DNA of 64,000 nucleotides from positions 248,001 to 312,000 of the forward strand of contig NZ_RCUY01000009.1 of NCBI RefSeq assembly GCF_003667575.1, given 5' to 3'. The stretch's first letter is position 1. Every line of letters begins with the position of its first letter. Source of the DNA: Mycetocola lacteus. GTDB taxonomy: Bacteria; Actinomycetota; Actinomycetes; Actinomycetales; Microbacteriaceae. The notes below the pieces were generated by a model. That model saw only the letters and a list, made by a program, of their open reading frames with translations, ran no database searches and had not been told where the DNA came from. The translations under genes and the position numbers were made by a program. Below are positions 17,433-26,131 of this stretch, piece by piece.

Positions 17433-17494
17433 GCAACATTGCGCACTGTGACGCGGGGGTATTGCGGGCGCGCCGGGCTTGGGAGGATAGCGGG

Positions 17495-18670
17495 ATGACG
17501 TCTTTCCCCACCGCAATTCCCCTCTCCGTTCTTGACCTGGTTCTCATCACCGAGGGCGGCGACGCCGCGAGTGCATTTGCCGAGACGATCGCGCTGGCCC
17601 AGGCCGTCGAGGAGGCCGGCTATCGGCGCTACTGGGTGGCCGAGCACCACCTGTTTCCCGGGGGTGCCGGAGCTGCCTCGGTCCTGTTGACCCCGACCAT
17701 CGCCCGGGCGACCTCGACCATTCGGGTGGGCACCGCGGTCATCATCGTGGACCACCACACGCCGCTTCAGGTGGCCGAGGTCGCGGGTACCGTGGCCACA
17801 CTCACCGGACGCGGGTTCGACCTGGGCATCGGCCGGGGTGGCCCGAGCGCCGAGCAGCGCGAGCGCGGGCGGCAGACCAACGCGGCCCTGGAGGCCGGGA
17901 CCACCCGTCCCGGCCCGATCGGCGAACACCGCGAGGTGGAAGGCGTGGTGATCCCGTCCTGGGTGGTCACCCCGTTCAACGATGCGCGCGCGGGCCTCAA
18001 CGACCGCCTGCTCAACCGCTTTCCCGGCAACCCCACCGACTTTGGGGCGCAGGTGGAGGACATCCTCGGCTTCCTGCGCGGCACCTTCACCGCTCCCGGT
18101 GAGGTTCCCGCGGACGTGCACATCACCGCGTCCCCCGCCGAGGGCGCTGACGTGGAGGTCTGGGTGCACGGCAGCTCGGCCGGCGTCTCGGCCGAGGTGG
18201 CCGGGGCAAACGGCCTGCGGTTTGGGGCGAACTATCACGCGCTCCCGCAGAACATCCTGGAAACGGTCCAGGCGTACCGGGACGCGTTTGTGCCCTCCGC
18301 CGAGCTGGATTCCCCGTACATCGCGGTCTCGGTGGACGTGCTGGTCGCCGACACCGACGAGGAGGCACAGCGCCTGGCCAAGCCATTCGAACGCTGGCTC
18401 TACTCGATCCGCACCGACTACGTGGCCGGCCCCTATCTGAGCCCCGAAACCGACGCCGCGAACCCGCTCACCCCCGAGCAGGCGCTGCTGGTCTCCGACC
18501 GGGTCGCCACGCGCATTGTCGGCTCCCCCGAAACCGTGGTTGCCCGACTACGTGCACTTCAGATCGCGACCGGCGCGGATGAGTTTGTCATCACCACCCA
18601 GGCCCACTCCCGCGCCGTGCGCGAGCAGTCCTACCGGCTGCTCGCCGAGGCGTGGGGCACGGGGCAGTAG
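17495..18670 (+). CDS. LLM class flavin-dependent monooxygenase (alkanal monooxygenase-like)
   Basis: A 391-residue luciferase-like protein. It starts with PLSVLDLVLITEGG and has the family blocks EEAGYRRYWVAEHHLFPG, STIRVGTAVIIVDHHTPLQV and RGFDLGIGRGGPS, typical of the LuxA/YhbW-like branch. GTG/ATG choice: ATG 17495 has GGAGG eight bases upstream, and the upstream extension lacks domain content. It is divergent from the solute-binding protein across a shared 190-base regulatory spacer, so it is likely co-regulated and is the third LLM enzyme of this cluster. Confidence 0.88.
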   Translation: MTSFPTAIPLSVLDLVLITEGGDAASAFAETIALAQAVEEAGYRRYWVAEHHLFPGGAGAASVLLTPTIARATSTIRVGTAVIIVDHHTPLQVAEVAGTVATLTGRGFDLGIGRGGPSAEQRERGRQTNAALEAGTTRPGPIGEHREVEGVVIPSWVVTPFNDARAGLNDRLLNRFPGNPTDFGAQVEDILGFLRGTFTAPGEVPADVHITASPAEGADVEVWVHGSSAGVSAEVAGANGLRFGANYHALPQNILETVQAYRDAFVPSAELDSPYIAVSVDVLVADTDEEAQRLAKPFERWLYSIRTDYVAGPYLSPETDAANPLTPEQALLVSDRVATRIVGSPETVVARLRALQIATGADEFVITTQAHSRAVREQSYRLLAEAWGTGQ

Positions 18671-19004
18671 CACGGAGTCCGGACTGTCCCGGGGGGTCCG
18701 GCGTGTCCGGGGGCGCCACACGTTATCCAAGCGCTATTTCACTCGTTCCGAGGCTGTCCGCGCTGCACACACGGGTTGATCATGCGGAGGGCTCGTTTTG
18801 ACACGTAAATTACGTGTCAAAACGCGGGTCCATTTAAAACACGGGCCGGGCAAAACTCTCGGCCACATCTAGTCAGCGACACCAAGTCAGCGACACCTAG
18901 CCAGCCTCGAACCGGTAGCCAATCCAGCAACCCAAACCAACGCCCCGAGCCGGCGCCCCGAGTCAGCGTCCGAACCCGCTATACAAACTCGTTGCGCTAA
19001 CCCT
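18671..19004. other. Intergenic spacer with palindrome and degenerate repeats
   Basis: This 334-base spacer lies between two convergent genes. It holds the strong palindrome at 18794-18824 and, at about 18872-18972, degenerate short repeats of the kinds AGTCAGCGACACC and CGCCCCGAG. No plausible coding region is seen. The GCGAC-rich repeats resemble, loosely, the 7-base array at 48.7 kb. Confidence 0.6.
18794..18824. repeat. Perfect palindrome, dispersed family copy 1
   Basis: Two 15-base arms, CGTTTTGACACGTAA and its exact complement, flank a single A. Two related palindromes with the same TTTTGAC...GTCAAAA frame lie at 48451-48479 and 48523-48551, and the 10 bases upstream (CGGAGGGCT) also resemble the flank of the 48451 copy. 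It lacks a T-tract, so it is not an obvious terminator. Confidence 0.85.
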
Positions 19005-20225
19005 CTATCCCACCAGCGCGCGCACCACGGCGTCCGCCAGCAGGCGGCCGCGCAGGGTGAGCTGCAGGCGTCCGCGGAGGGCGGCGGGGCCCTCGATCAG
19101 GCCGTCGGCGATCAGGCGCGGGATTTCGTGGCGCGCGTCGGCGTCAAGTCCGGAAATCGCGATGCCCTCGGCGGTGCGGGATTCCAGCAGGATCCGCTCC
19201 ATCTCGCGGGTTTCATCGTCCAGCACCTCGCGCCCAAGACCCGGGGAGATTCCCTCTGCCATGCGCTGAGCGTAGGCAGCGGGATGCTTGACGTTCCACC
19301 AGCGCACCCCGCCAACGTGGCTGTGCGCGCCGGGGCCGATGCCCCACCAGTCGGCACCGCGCCAATAGGCGAGGTTGTGCCGCGAGCGGGTTTCCGGGGA
19401 GACCGACCAGTTGGACACCTCGTACCAGGAGAATCCGGCGGCCGAGAGCGCCTGATCGGCGTACTCGTACATGTCCGCCTGCAGATCCTCGTCGGGTTCG
19501 GGCAGCTCGCCGCTGCGGATCTGGCGGTGCATCTTGGTGCCTGGCTCGACGATCAGCGAGTAGGCGGAGATGTGATCCGGTCCATAGCTGAGGGCAGCAT
19601 CCACGCTGCGCTGCCACTGTTCCAGGGTCTCCCCCGGCGAACCGTAAATCAGGTCCACGCTCACCTGCAGGCCGACCCTCTTGGCCCACTCAACCACGAG
19701 CGGCACGCGCTCGGGGGTGTGGCTGCGATCCAGGGTCGCCAGGGTTTCCGGCACGGCCGACTGCATCCCGAAGGACACCCGGGTGAATCCGGCATCCTTG
19801 AGGGTCTGCAGGTAGACCTCATCCACCGAGTCCGGGTTGGCCTCGGTGGTGATTTCGGCGTTCGGGGTGAATCCGTGGGTGTCACGGACCGCGTGCAGCA
19901 TGCGGGCCAGATCATCCGCGGGCAGCAGGGTCGGGGTTCCGCCCCCAAAAAAGACCGTGTCAACCGGGCGCACCGCAACCTGGGCGGCGTCGAGTACCCG
20001 CTTGGACAGCGCCACCTCGGCGATGGCCTCATCGGCGTAGTCCACCTGCTTGGCACCGCGCAGCTCGGTGGAGGTGTAGGTGTTGAAGTCACAGTATCCG
20101 CAGCGAACCCGGCAGAACGGGACGTGCAGGTAGAAGCTGAAGGGACGATCCTCACTGCCGATGCGCGCGGAGGCAGGCAGAGAGCCGTCGGTGGGGGCGG
20201 GATCTCCGAGGGGTAGTGCTCCCAT
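19005..20225 (-). CDS. hemW: Radical SAM heme chaperone HemW
   Basis: A 406-residue radical SAM protein, formerly called oxygen-independent coproporphyrinogen oxidase-like. The 4Fe-4S motif is in YLHVPFCRVRCGYCDFNTYT (CxxxCxxC). DTVFFGGGTPTLL and ITTEANPDSVDEVYL are family blocks, and the C-terminus has the HemW-type domain with AYWRGADWWGIGPGAHS. HemW binds heme and helps insert it into respiratory proteins; cydAB in this window could be a client. ATG 20225 overlaps the stop of the DUF1990 gene (TAATG), so they are coupled. Confidence 0.94.
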   Translation of the reverse strand: MGALPLGDPAPTDGSLPASARIGSEDRPFSFYLHVPFCRVRCGYCDFNTYTSTELRGAKQVDYADEAIAEVALSKRVLDAAQVAVRPVDTVFFGGGTPTLLPADDLARMLHAVRDTHGFTPNAEITTEANPDSVDEVYLQTLKDAGFTRVSFGMQSAVPETLATLDRSHTPERVPLVVEWAKRVGLQVSVDLIYGSPGETLEQWQRSVDAALSYGPDHISAYSLIVEPGTKMHRQIRSGELPEPDEDLQADMYEYADQALSAAGFSWYEVSNWSVSPETRSRHNLAYWRGADWWGIGPGAHSHVGGVRWWNVKHPAAYAQRMAEGISPGLGREVLDDETREMERILLESRTAEGIAISGLDADARHEIPRLIADGLIEGPAALRGRLQLTLRGRLLADAVVRALVG

Positions 20226-20878
20226 TAGGTGGTGGGGCTCGCCCACGTCGGGGAAAGCGCACGCATATACGCGGTGGCAATCGCCGTCATCCGGGCACGA
20301 CCCAGCGGCGGGAAGGCACGGTACTTGGCACCGATCGGGCGCATGAACGAGCGCACGGTGAACCACACCGAGTCATCGTCCCGCAGCTCCACCATGAACG
20401 ACTCCTCGCCGCTCATCTGAGCGGTAGAAACCGTTCCATAGGCGAACGCGGTCGAGTTCTGGTTCTCCACCAGGTACACCACCCGGATCTTGGATTCCAG
20501 GTTGTAGCGGCCAATCTTGCCACGCAGCTTGGCGGTGGTTCCCGCATCCAGGAATGCGCTGCCATCGGGGGCGAAGCGCTGCTCGCTGTGACGGCGGTTG
20601 GGGGCAACGGCGTTACCCTCATCATCAAACTGAATTCCGGTGTACTCGTTTCCGCTGCCCGGACGCACATCGTGCACGTCGATCCCGGCATCACGCTGCA
20701 CACCCCAGCTCAGCAGCGTCGATGCTGCGGCCTCGTAGCGTTCGCGTCCACTGCCCAGACGGATGCTGTCCTCGGCGGGCACATAGCCCTGCGGCGGGTA
20801 CTGCATCAGGTCGGCAGCCTGGGTGGCCCCGACTGCGGCATAGTCAACGGGCTGGTCTTCGAAATTACTGCGGCGCAT
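20225..20878 (-). CDS. DUF1990 family protein
   Basis: A 217-residue cytoplasmic protein of unknown function. The start MRRSNFEDQPVDYAAVGATQ and the following DLMQYPPQGYVP are characteristic of DUF1990, and the C-terminal half has the expected beta-rich pattern. Family members often lie beside hemW-lepA in Actinobacteria. It is translationally coupled to hemW, and a role in that neighbourhood's heme or translation functions is only a guess. Confidence 0.88.
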   Translation of the reverse strand: MRRSNFEDQPVDYAAVGATQAADLMQYPPQGYVPAEDSIRLGSGRERYEAAASTLLSWGVQRDAGIDVHDVRPGSGNEYTGIQFDDEGNAVAPNRRHSEQRFAPDGSAFLDAGTTAKLRGKIGRYNLESKIRVVYLVENQNSTAFAYGTVSTAQMSGEESFMVELRDDDSVWFTVRSFMRPIGAKYRAFPPLGRARMTAIATAYMRALSPTWASPTT

Positions 20879-21001
20879 CCCCTACTTCTTTTCTGTCTGC
20901 TTCGTTCCGCGATCAATTCTTCGGCCACCTGGCGGCCTGATTGGGGCACGCCCCGAGGGCGAGCACGGTTAAGTCTAACCCGAGCTCGCCGCTACGGGGA
21001 G

Positions 21002-22858
21002 TTACTTCTTGCCCTTACCGGATTCCACGTCACCGGACAGCGCGGCGATGAAGGCCTCCTGGGGCACCTCCACACGACCGACCATCTTCATGCGCTTCTT
21101 ACCTTCCTTCTGCTTCTCCAGCAGCTTGCGCTTACGGCTAATGTCACCGCCGTAGCATTTGGCAAGAACGTCCTTACGGATCGCACGAATGGACTCGCGG
21201 GCGATGATGCGGGCACCAATTGCCGCCTGAATCGGCACCTCGAACTGCTGGCGCGGGATCAGCTTGGACAGGCGCTCGGTCATCAGCACGCCGTAGGAGT
21301 AAGCGTTGTCGCGGTGCACGATCGCGCTGAAGGCGTCCACGGCCTCACCCTGCAGCAGGATGTCAACCTTCACCAGGTCGGCCTCCTGCTCACCCGAGGG
21401 CTCGTAGTCCAGTGACGCATAGCCCTGGGTGCGGCTCTTCAGGTGGTCGAAGAAGTCGAACACGATCTCGGCCAGCGGCATGTTGTAGCGCAGCTCGACG
21501 CGATCCTCACCGAGGTAGTCCATACCCAGCAGCGCGCCACGGCGGCTCTGGCACAGCTCCATGATGGTGCCCACGTAGTCCTTGGGGGCCAGGATCGCCA
21601 CACGCACCATCGGCTCGGATACGGCGTGGATCTTGCCGGTCGGGAACTCGCTGGGGTTGGTCACCGTGACGGTCTTGCGATCCTCGGTGGTCACCTCGTA
21701 GATCACGCTGGGCGCGGTCGCGATGAGGTTCAGACCAAACTCGCGCTCCAGGCGCTCGGTGATGATCTCCAGGTGCAGCAGACCCAGGAAGCCACAGCGG
21801 AATCCGAAGCCCAGGGCCACCGAGGTTTCCGGCTCGTAGTTCAGTGCCGCATCGGACAGCTTGAGCTTGTCCAGGGCCTCACGCAGGATCGGGTAGTCCG
21901 AGCCGTCGATCGGGTACAGACCCGAGAACACCATCGGCTTGGGGTCGGTGTAACCGGGCAGAGCCTCGGTTGCAGGCTTCTGCGCGTGGGTGACGGTGTC
22001 GCCCACCTTGGACAGGCGCACATCCTTCACACCGGTGATCAGGTAGCCCACCTCACCGACGCTCAGTCCCTTGGACGGAACGGGCTCGGGCGAGGACACA
22101 CCGATTTCCAGCAGGTCATGGGTAGTGCCGGTGGACATCATCTGCAGGCGCTCGCGCGGCTTCAGCGTGCCATCCACCATTCGGACGTAGGTGACCACGC
22201 CGCGGTAGGCGTCGTATACGGAGTCGAAGATCATCGCGCGCGGTTCGGCGTCCACGTTGCCCACCGGGGCGGGGATGTCGCGGATCACACGGTCAAGCAG
22301 CGCCTCGACACCCATGCCGGTCTTACCGGACACACGCAGCACGTCCTCGGGCTTGCCACCGATCAGGTTGGCGAGCTCAAGCGCGTACTTATCCGGGTCT
22401 GCCGCGGGCAGGTCGATCTTGTTCAGCACCGGAATGATGGTGAGGTCGTTTTCCATCGCCAGGTAGAGGTTGGCGAGGGTCTGTGCCTCGATACCCTGGG
22501 CGGCATCCACCAGCAGGATTGCACCCTCACAGGCGGCCAGCGAACGGGAAACCTCATAGGAGAAGTCGACGTGACCGGGGGTGTCGATCATGTTCAGTGC
22601 ATAGGACTGACCACCCTCATCCGACCAGGGCATCCGCACGGCCTGGCTCTTGATGGTGATACCGCGCTCACGCTCGATGTCCATCCGGTCCAGGTACTGG
22701 GCGCGCATGTCACGGTTGGCAACGATGCCGGTGATGCCGAGCATGCGGTCTGCAAGCGTCGACTTACCGTGGTCGATGTGCGCGATGATGCAGAAATTAC
22801 GGATGAACTCCGACGGGGTACTCGCCGGCTCTAGGGCCTTTACAGCTTGGGGGCTCAC
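21002..22858 (-). CDS. lepA: Elongation factor 4 (LepA)
   Basis: A 618-residue translational GTPase. G1 is [16 protein letters not shown]2/G3 include [15 protein letters not shown] and [13 protein letters not shown], and G4 is VLNKIDLP. The C-terminal LepA-specific domain ends with [20 protein letters not shown], the basic tail that contacts the ribosome. The start is GTG 22858 with AGAGGA upstream. LepA back-translocates stalled ribosomes or assists initiation and 30S biogenesis. It is divergent from rpsT, a standard actinobacterial arrangement. Confidence 0.97.
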   Translation of the reverse strand: MSPQAVKALEPASTPSEFIRNFCIIAHIDHGKSTLADRMLGITGIVANRDMRAQYLDRMDIERERGITIKSQAVRMPWSDEGGQSYALNMIDTPGHVDFSYEVSRSLAACEGAILLVDAAQGIEAQTLANLYLAMENDLTIIPVLNKIDLPAADPDKYALELANLIGGKPEDVLRVSGKTGMGVEALLDRVIRDIPAPVGNVDAEPRAMIFDSVYDAYRGVVTYVRMVDGTLKPRERLQMMSTGTTHDLLEIGVSSPEPVPSKGLSVGEVGYLITGVKDVRLSKVGDTVTHAQKPATEALPGYTDPKPMVFSGLYPIDGSDYPILREALDKLKLSDAALNYEPETSVALGFGFRCGFLGLLHLEIITERLEREFGLNLIATAPSVIYEVTTEDRKTVTVTNPSEFPTGKIHAVSEPMVRVAILAPKDYVGTIMELCQSRRGALLGMDYLGEDRVELRYNMPLAEIVFDFFDHLKSRTQGYASLDYEPSGEQEADLVKVDILLQGEAVDAFSAIVHRDNAYSYGVLMTERLSKLIPRQQFEVPIQAAIGARIIARESIRAIRKDVLAKCYGGDISRKRKLLEKQKEGKKRMKMVGRVEVPQEAFIAALSGDVESGKGKK

Positions 22859-23014
22859 GCGTTCCTCTGGTTGTTAATGGTCACAAATAAAATCAGGTGC
22901 CGGAAAACCGGGCATGGACACACGTGTCCTTCTCGCCATTCTCCCATGAAAGGAGCGGCCGGGGCGAATGCGCACCGCCGAAGGGTGGGGACACGACGCG
23001 CCAGCTCGCGATGG

Positions 23015-23044
23015 TTGGGCGAGAGTGACGGGAACTGATAGACT
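23015..23044 (+). promoter_or_regulatory. Candidate rpsT promoter
   Basis: TTGGGC (23015-23020) and TAGACT (23039-23044) are 18 bases apart, with an extended TGA before the -10 box. This would give a 5' leader of about 95 bases ahead of rpsT. Confidence 0.4.
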
Positions 23045-23146
23045 CGGGTCTTGACTTGCGTGCGGAGTATCCACACGAAACAGTCGGACGGCGCCCTCTC
23101 TCGCTAACCGACACTCCCATTCGGAACAAACGAAAGACTAACTAAA

Positions 23147-23416
23147 GTGGCAAACATTAAGTCGCAGATCAAGCGCATCGGTACCAACAAGAAGGCTCAG
23201 GAGCGCAACAAGGCCGTCAAGAGCGAGCTGCGCACCGTCGTCCGTCACACCCGCGAGGCCGTCGTCGCCGGCGACAAGGACCGCGCCGTATCGGCCCTGC
23301 GTACCGCTTCGAAGAAGCTGGACAAGGCCGTGAGCAAGGGCGTTCTGCACAAGAACCAGGCTGCGAACCGCAAGTCGGCTCTGGCCAAGCAGGTTGACGC
23401 ACTGCTCGCTAAGTAA
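23147..23416 (+). CDS. rpsT: 30S ribosomal protein S20
   Basis: An 89-residue, Lys/Arg/Ala-rich protein. It begins [20 protein letters not shown] and contains [14 protein letters not shown] and [17 protein letters not shown], the S20 pattern. The start is GTG 23147. S20 is a primary 16S-binding protein of the small subunit. A strong terminator follows within 12 bases, and the gene is divergent from lepA, as usual. Confidence 0.97.
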   Translation: MANIKSQIKRIGTNKKAQERNKAVKSELRTVVRHTREAVVAGDKDRAVSALRTASKKLDKAVSKGVLHKNQAANRKSALAKQVDALLAK

Positions 23417-23427
23417 TTCTGCTTTCT

Positions 23428-23463
23428 AAAAATCCCCGCCCTCTTCGGAGGGCGGGGATTTTT
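23428..23463 (+). terminator. rpsT intrinsic terminator
   Basis: A perfect stem of 14 base pairs closed by a UUCG tetraloop (23444-23447), followed by a T-run. The A-run on the other side may let it work for the convergent holA gene too. Confidence 0.95.
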
Positions 23464-23490
23464 GCTGTGCGGGCCTAGTTGCGGTGCGGG

Positions 23491-24534
23491 CTAGCGACGA
23501 ACGAGCGTGCGTCCGCGGCTGGCGATGGCCGAGACCATGCGCTCCAGGGCGAACTGCGGATCTCCCGGCGCCCCCTTGACGATCGCATCGGTGTCGGCGA
23601 TCAGGCGGATGCACGCCCCGAGGCCCGCATCATTCCAGCCGCGCAGATCCCGCTTGGCCCGATCAATCTGCCAGGGTGCCAGCCCGAAGGCGCGCGCCAT
23701 CTGGGCACCGGGAACCCGGTTGGAACTCACCTTGGCCATTGTGCGCATCTTCATCGCAAAGGCCGCGACCATCGGAACAGGATCGGTACCCGAGTGAATC
23801 GCCTGACGCAGCGCGATCAAAGCCTCGCCGGCACGGCCGGCAATCGCCAGATCCGCCACCGCGAACGCGGTGACCTCGGCGCGGCCACCATAGTACTGGG
23901 CGACCGTCTGCTCGGTGATATCTCCGGTGGTATCGGCCATCAGCTGGGTACACGCGGCCACCAGTTCGGCCAGGTCTCCGGAAAACGCGGACACCAGTGC
24001 GCGGACCGCATCGGGACGTGCGCGACGACCGGCCGTCGCAAACTCTGCGGCGGCAAAATCAATCTTTTCCGAGTCTTTCTTGAGCTCGGTACAGACCACC
24101 TCAATCGCGGTGCCCTTGGCGGCGCGGATCGCATCCAACAGGCGCTTCCCACGCACTCCCCCGGCATGCCGAAGCACGACGGTCGCCCCCTCGGGCGGGT
24201 TGGCCAGGTAGTCGATGGCCTCGGTGAGGAAAATATCGGAGCACTTCTCGACCGCATCAATACGAACAAACCGCGGCTCCCCAAACAGTGAGGGACTTGC
24301 CACGGTCGCCAGCTCGCTGGCCACGTAGGTGTCGGCGGTAAGTTCACTGAGCTCAAGGCTCGGGTCCTCGGCACGCAGCAGATCGCGCAGGATCCGAATC
24401 GACCGGTCGGCGAGGAACCCCTCGGTCCCGCTCACCAGCACCACGGAGGCCGGCCGAATCTGGTTCCACGCGAGCTGCGGGATCGCCACCTTCACGCTTG
24501 CCTTTGCCGTCGTTGTGCCGCGAGCTGCCGCCAC
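23491..24534 (-). CDS. holA: DNA polymerase III subunit delta
   Basis: A clamp-loader delta subunit of about 347 residues. It shows the fold start ASVVLVSGTEGFLADRSIRI, SLFGEPRFVRID, the middle TVVLRHAGGVRGKRLLDA and the C-terminal helical collar ending in VKGAPGDPQFALERMVSAIA. The start is uncertain: GTG 24534 has GGAGG five bases upstream and is preferred; ATG 24546 and TTG 24573 are in frame. In most Actinobacteria holA follows comEC directly; here three unrelated genes lie between them. Confidence 0.93.
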   Translation of the reverse strand: MAAARGTTTAKASVKVAIPQLAWNQIRPASVVLVSGTEGFLADRSIRILRDLLRAEDPSLELSELTADTYVASELATVASPSLFGEPRFVRIDAVEKCSDIFLTEAIDYLANPPEGATVVLRHAGGVRGKRLLDAIRAAKGTAIEVVCTELKKDSEKIDFAAAEFATAGRRARPDAVRALVSAFSGDLAELVAACTQLMADTTGDITEQTVAQYYGGRAEVTAFAVADLAIAGRAGEALIALRQAIHSGTDPVPMVAAFAMKMRTMAKVSSNRVPGAQMARAFGLAPWQIDRAKRDLRGWNDAGLGACIRLIADTDAIVKGAPGDPQFALERMVSAIASRGRTLVRR

Positions 24535-24864
24535 CGTGTCCTCCATTTCACGATCGGGACCCGAGGTCGCCAATCATCTGGATCCAGCCTACCGGCTCCC
24601 TCGGACCTTGGTTGCGGACAGGCCGTCTCGCCTCGGCCGGGGCCGACACGCAGGCGCGTCGAGGTTGGACTTTCCTCACGATTCGCCACGCAATCCCGTC
24701 GCCACACACAGGCCACATCGGCATTCGGGAACGATCAACAAAAGTTCCCCTCCGTTGGGTGACATAACGCTCGTATTTATCAGTATTATTTCCCTGTCCT
24801 CACTCTTCGCGCGCGGCCGATCGCACCCGACAGCGCGCACGCTTTCTCCCCGAAAGGCGAATCC
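24535..24864. other. Spacer between holA and the surface-protein gene
   Basis: About 330 bases between divergent genes. The holA-proximal half is GC-rich with no coding pattern. The distal part turns AT-rich (24760-24795) and contains TATTAT at 24784-24789 with GTGACA 19 bases upstream, a weak candidate promoter for the surface-protein gene. Nothing else is recognised. Confidence 0.4.
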
Positions 24865-26118
24865 ATGACATCCCACCCACCACGCACCTCCCGCCGGCTG
24901 GCGAGCTGGATCGGCGCGGCCGCGCTCACCCTGGGCGGCATCCTGACACCCGCCGCGGCCCTGGCGGCCGAGCCAGCATCCGGCGCGGCATCGGTCTCCG
25001 CCGGAGACACCGTTCACATCGGACCTCGGCAGGGATACGCCGGCACCGGAATCTTCCCCGTCTGGTACCACGGCGCCGGGGTAGGCGAACCCGATGGCTG
25101 GGCATACTGCCTGGAACACAACATCAGCGCGCGCACAAACGTGGATGGCCGTGTCGACTCCCTTGATGACTACCTCGGTAGCAACGCCTTCACCGGCAAG
25201 GAGGTCAAGGACCGAGTGCTCTGGGTCCTCGCGCACAGCTATCCCGCGGTCGACCTCGAGCAGCTGGCCAGTGCTGCCGGAATCTCCGGGCTTGCCGTGA
25301 ACGACGCGATCGAGGCCACACAGTACGCGATCTGGCGCTACACGGATGTGGGCTACGACGCGAACTGGCCCTGGGAAACCCCGAACTCCGAGGCCGTGTA
25401 CTGGTACCTGGTCCACGGTGCCAACGCCGCGCCCTCCCCCGCACCGTTCCCAACCCAGGCGACCGCCTCTATTGCCTCCCCGACCTCACAGCAGAACGCC
25501 GGAAGCCTGGCCGGACCCTTCACCGTGAGCACCAATCAGGAATCGGTGAGCATCTCCGCCCCGGACGTGCGACTCACCGACGCACAGGGCAACCCGATCA
25601 ACGCGACCGCGGTGCGTGATGGCCAGTCCATCTATCTGGATCTGCGCGATCTCACCTCCGCCGGTTCGGCCACGCTGACGGCAACCGCCTCGGCGGCCGG
25701 ACCCACCGGAAATGTCATCTCCGTTGCGGCTTCGGGCAGCACCTCGCCCACGGCCACCGAGCACGCGCAGACCATCGTGCTTGTGCAGGCGCACACGGCC
25801 ACCGTGCAGACGCAGTCCGCGGTTAACTGGGCCGGGGTTCGGGCAACCGAGCCCACCCCGGGAAACTCGACCCCCACCCCGGGTAGCACCCCCGGACCAA
25901 GCAATACCACCGGCCCCGGCACCACCGCGTCACCGACCGCACCGGCTTCAGGCTCGGCTTCGGCTTCGGCTTCGGCTTCGGCCCACGCGACTGCCGACGG
26001 TGCACGTCTCGCCTCCACCGGTGAATCCTTCCCGGCGCTGGCCGCAGGAATCGCGGGCATCCTGCTCATCCTGGGTTACGGTTCGCTGCGTCTTCGACGC
26101 TCGCGCCGCGACGCCTAG
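24865..26118 (+). CDS. Thioester-domain (TQXA) surface protein with LAXTG sorting signal
   Basis: A 417-residue exported, cell-wall-linked protein. Residues 1-35 form a signal peptide ending ALAAE. Residues about 45-170 match a thioester domain: Cys82 in WAYCLEHN and Gln153 in ATQYAIW, the TQXA motif, are the residues that form the internal Cys-Gln thioester used by surface adhesins for covalent attachment. A beta-rich domain follows, then a Pro/Thr/Ser/Gly and SASASA-rich stalk. The end has LASTG (382-386), a membrane helix and RLRRSRRDA, a sorting signal of the LAXTG type used by class E sortases. AAAGG lies 8-9 bases before the ATG. It interrupts the comEC-holA gene order. Confidence 0.88.
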   Translation: MTSHPPRTSRRLASWIGAAALTLGGILTPAAALAAEPASGAASVSAGDTVHIGPRQGYAGTGIFPVWYHGAGVGEPDGWAYCLEHNISARTNVDGRVDSLDDYLGSNAFTGKEVKDRVLWVLAHSYPAVDLEQLASAAGISGLAVNDAIEATQYAIWRYTDVGYDANWPWETPNSEAVYWYLVHGANAAPSPAPFPTQATASIASPTSQQNAGSLAGPFTVSTNQESVSISAPDVRLTDAQGNPINATAVRDGQSIYLDLRDLTSAGSATLTATASAAGPTGNVISVAASGSTSPTATEHAQTIVLVQAHTATVQTQSAVNWAGVRATEPTPGNSTPTPGSTPGPSNTTGPGTTASPTAPASGSASASASASAHATADGARLASTGESFPALAAGIAGILLILGYGSLRLRRSRRDA

Positions 26119-26131
26119 GGATCTCAATCCG

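Noticed and set aside
18794-18824. Palindrome at 18.8 kb as a simple terminator for the convergent genes
   Set aside because: The stem is AT-rich at the base with a one-base centre, there is no T-run, and it lies over 120 bases from either stop; the same sequence recurs at 48.5 kb.
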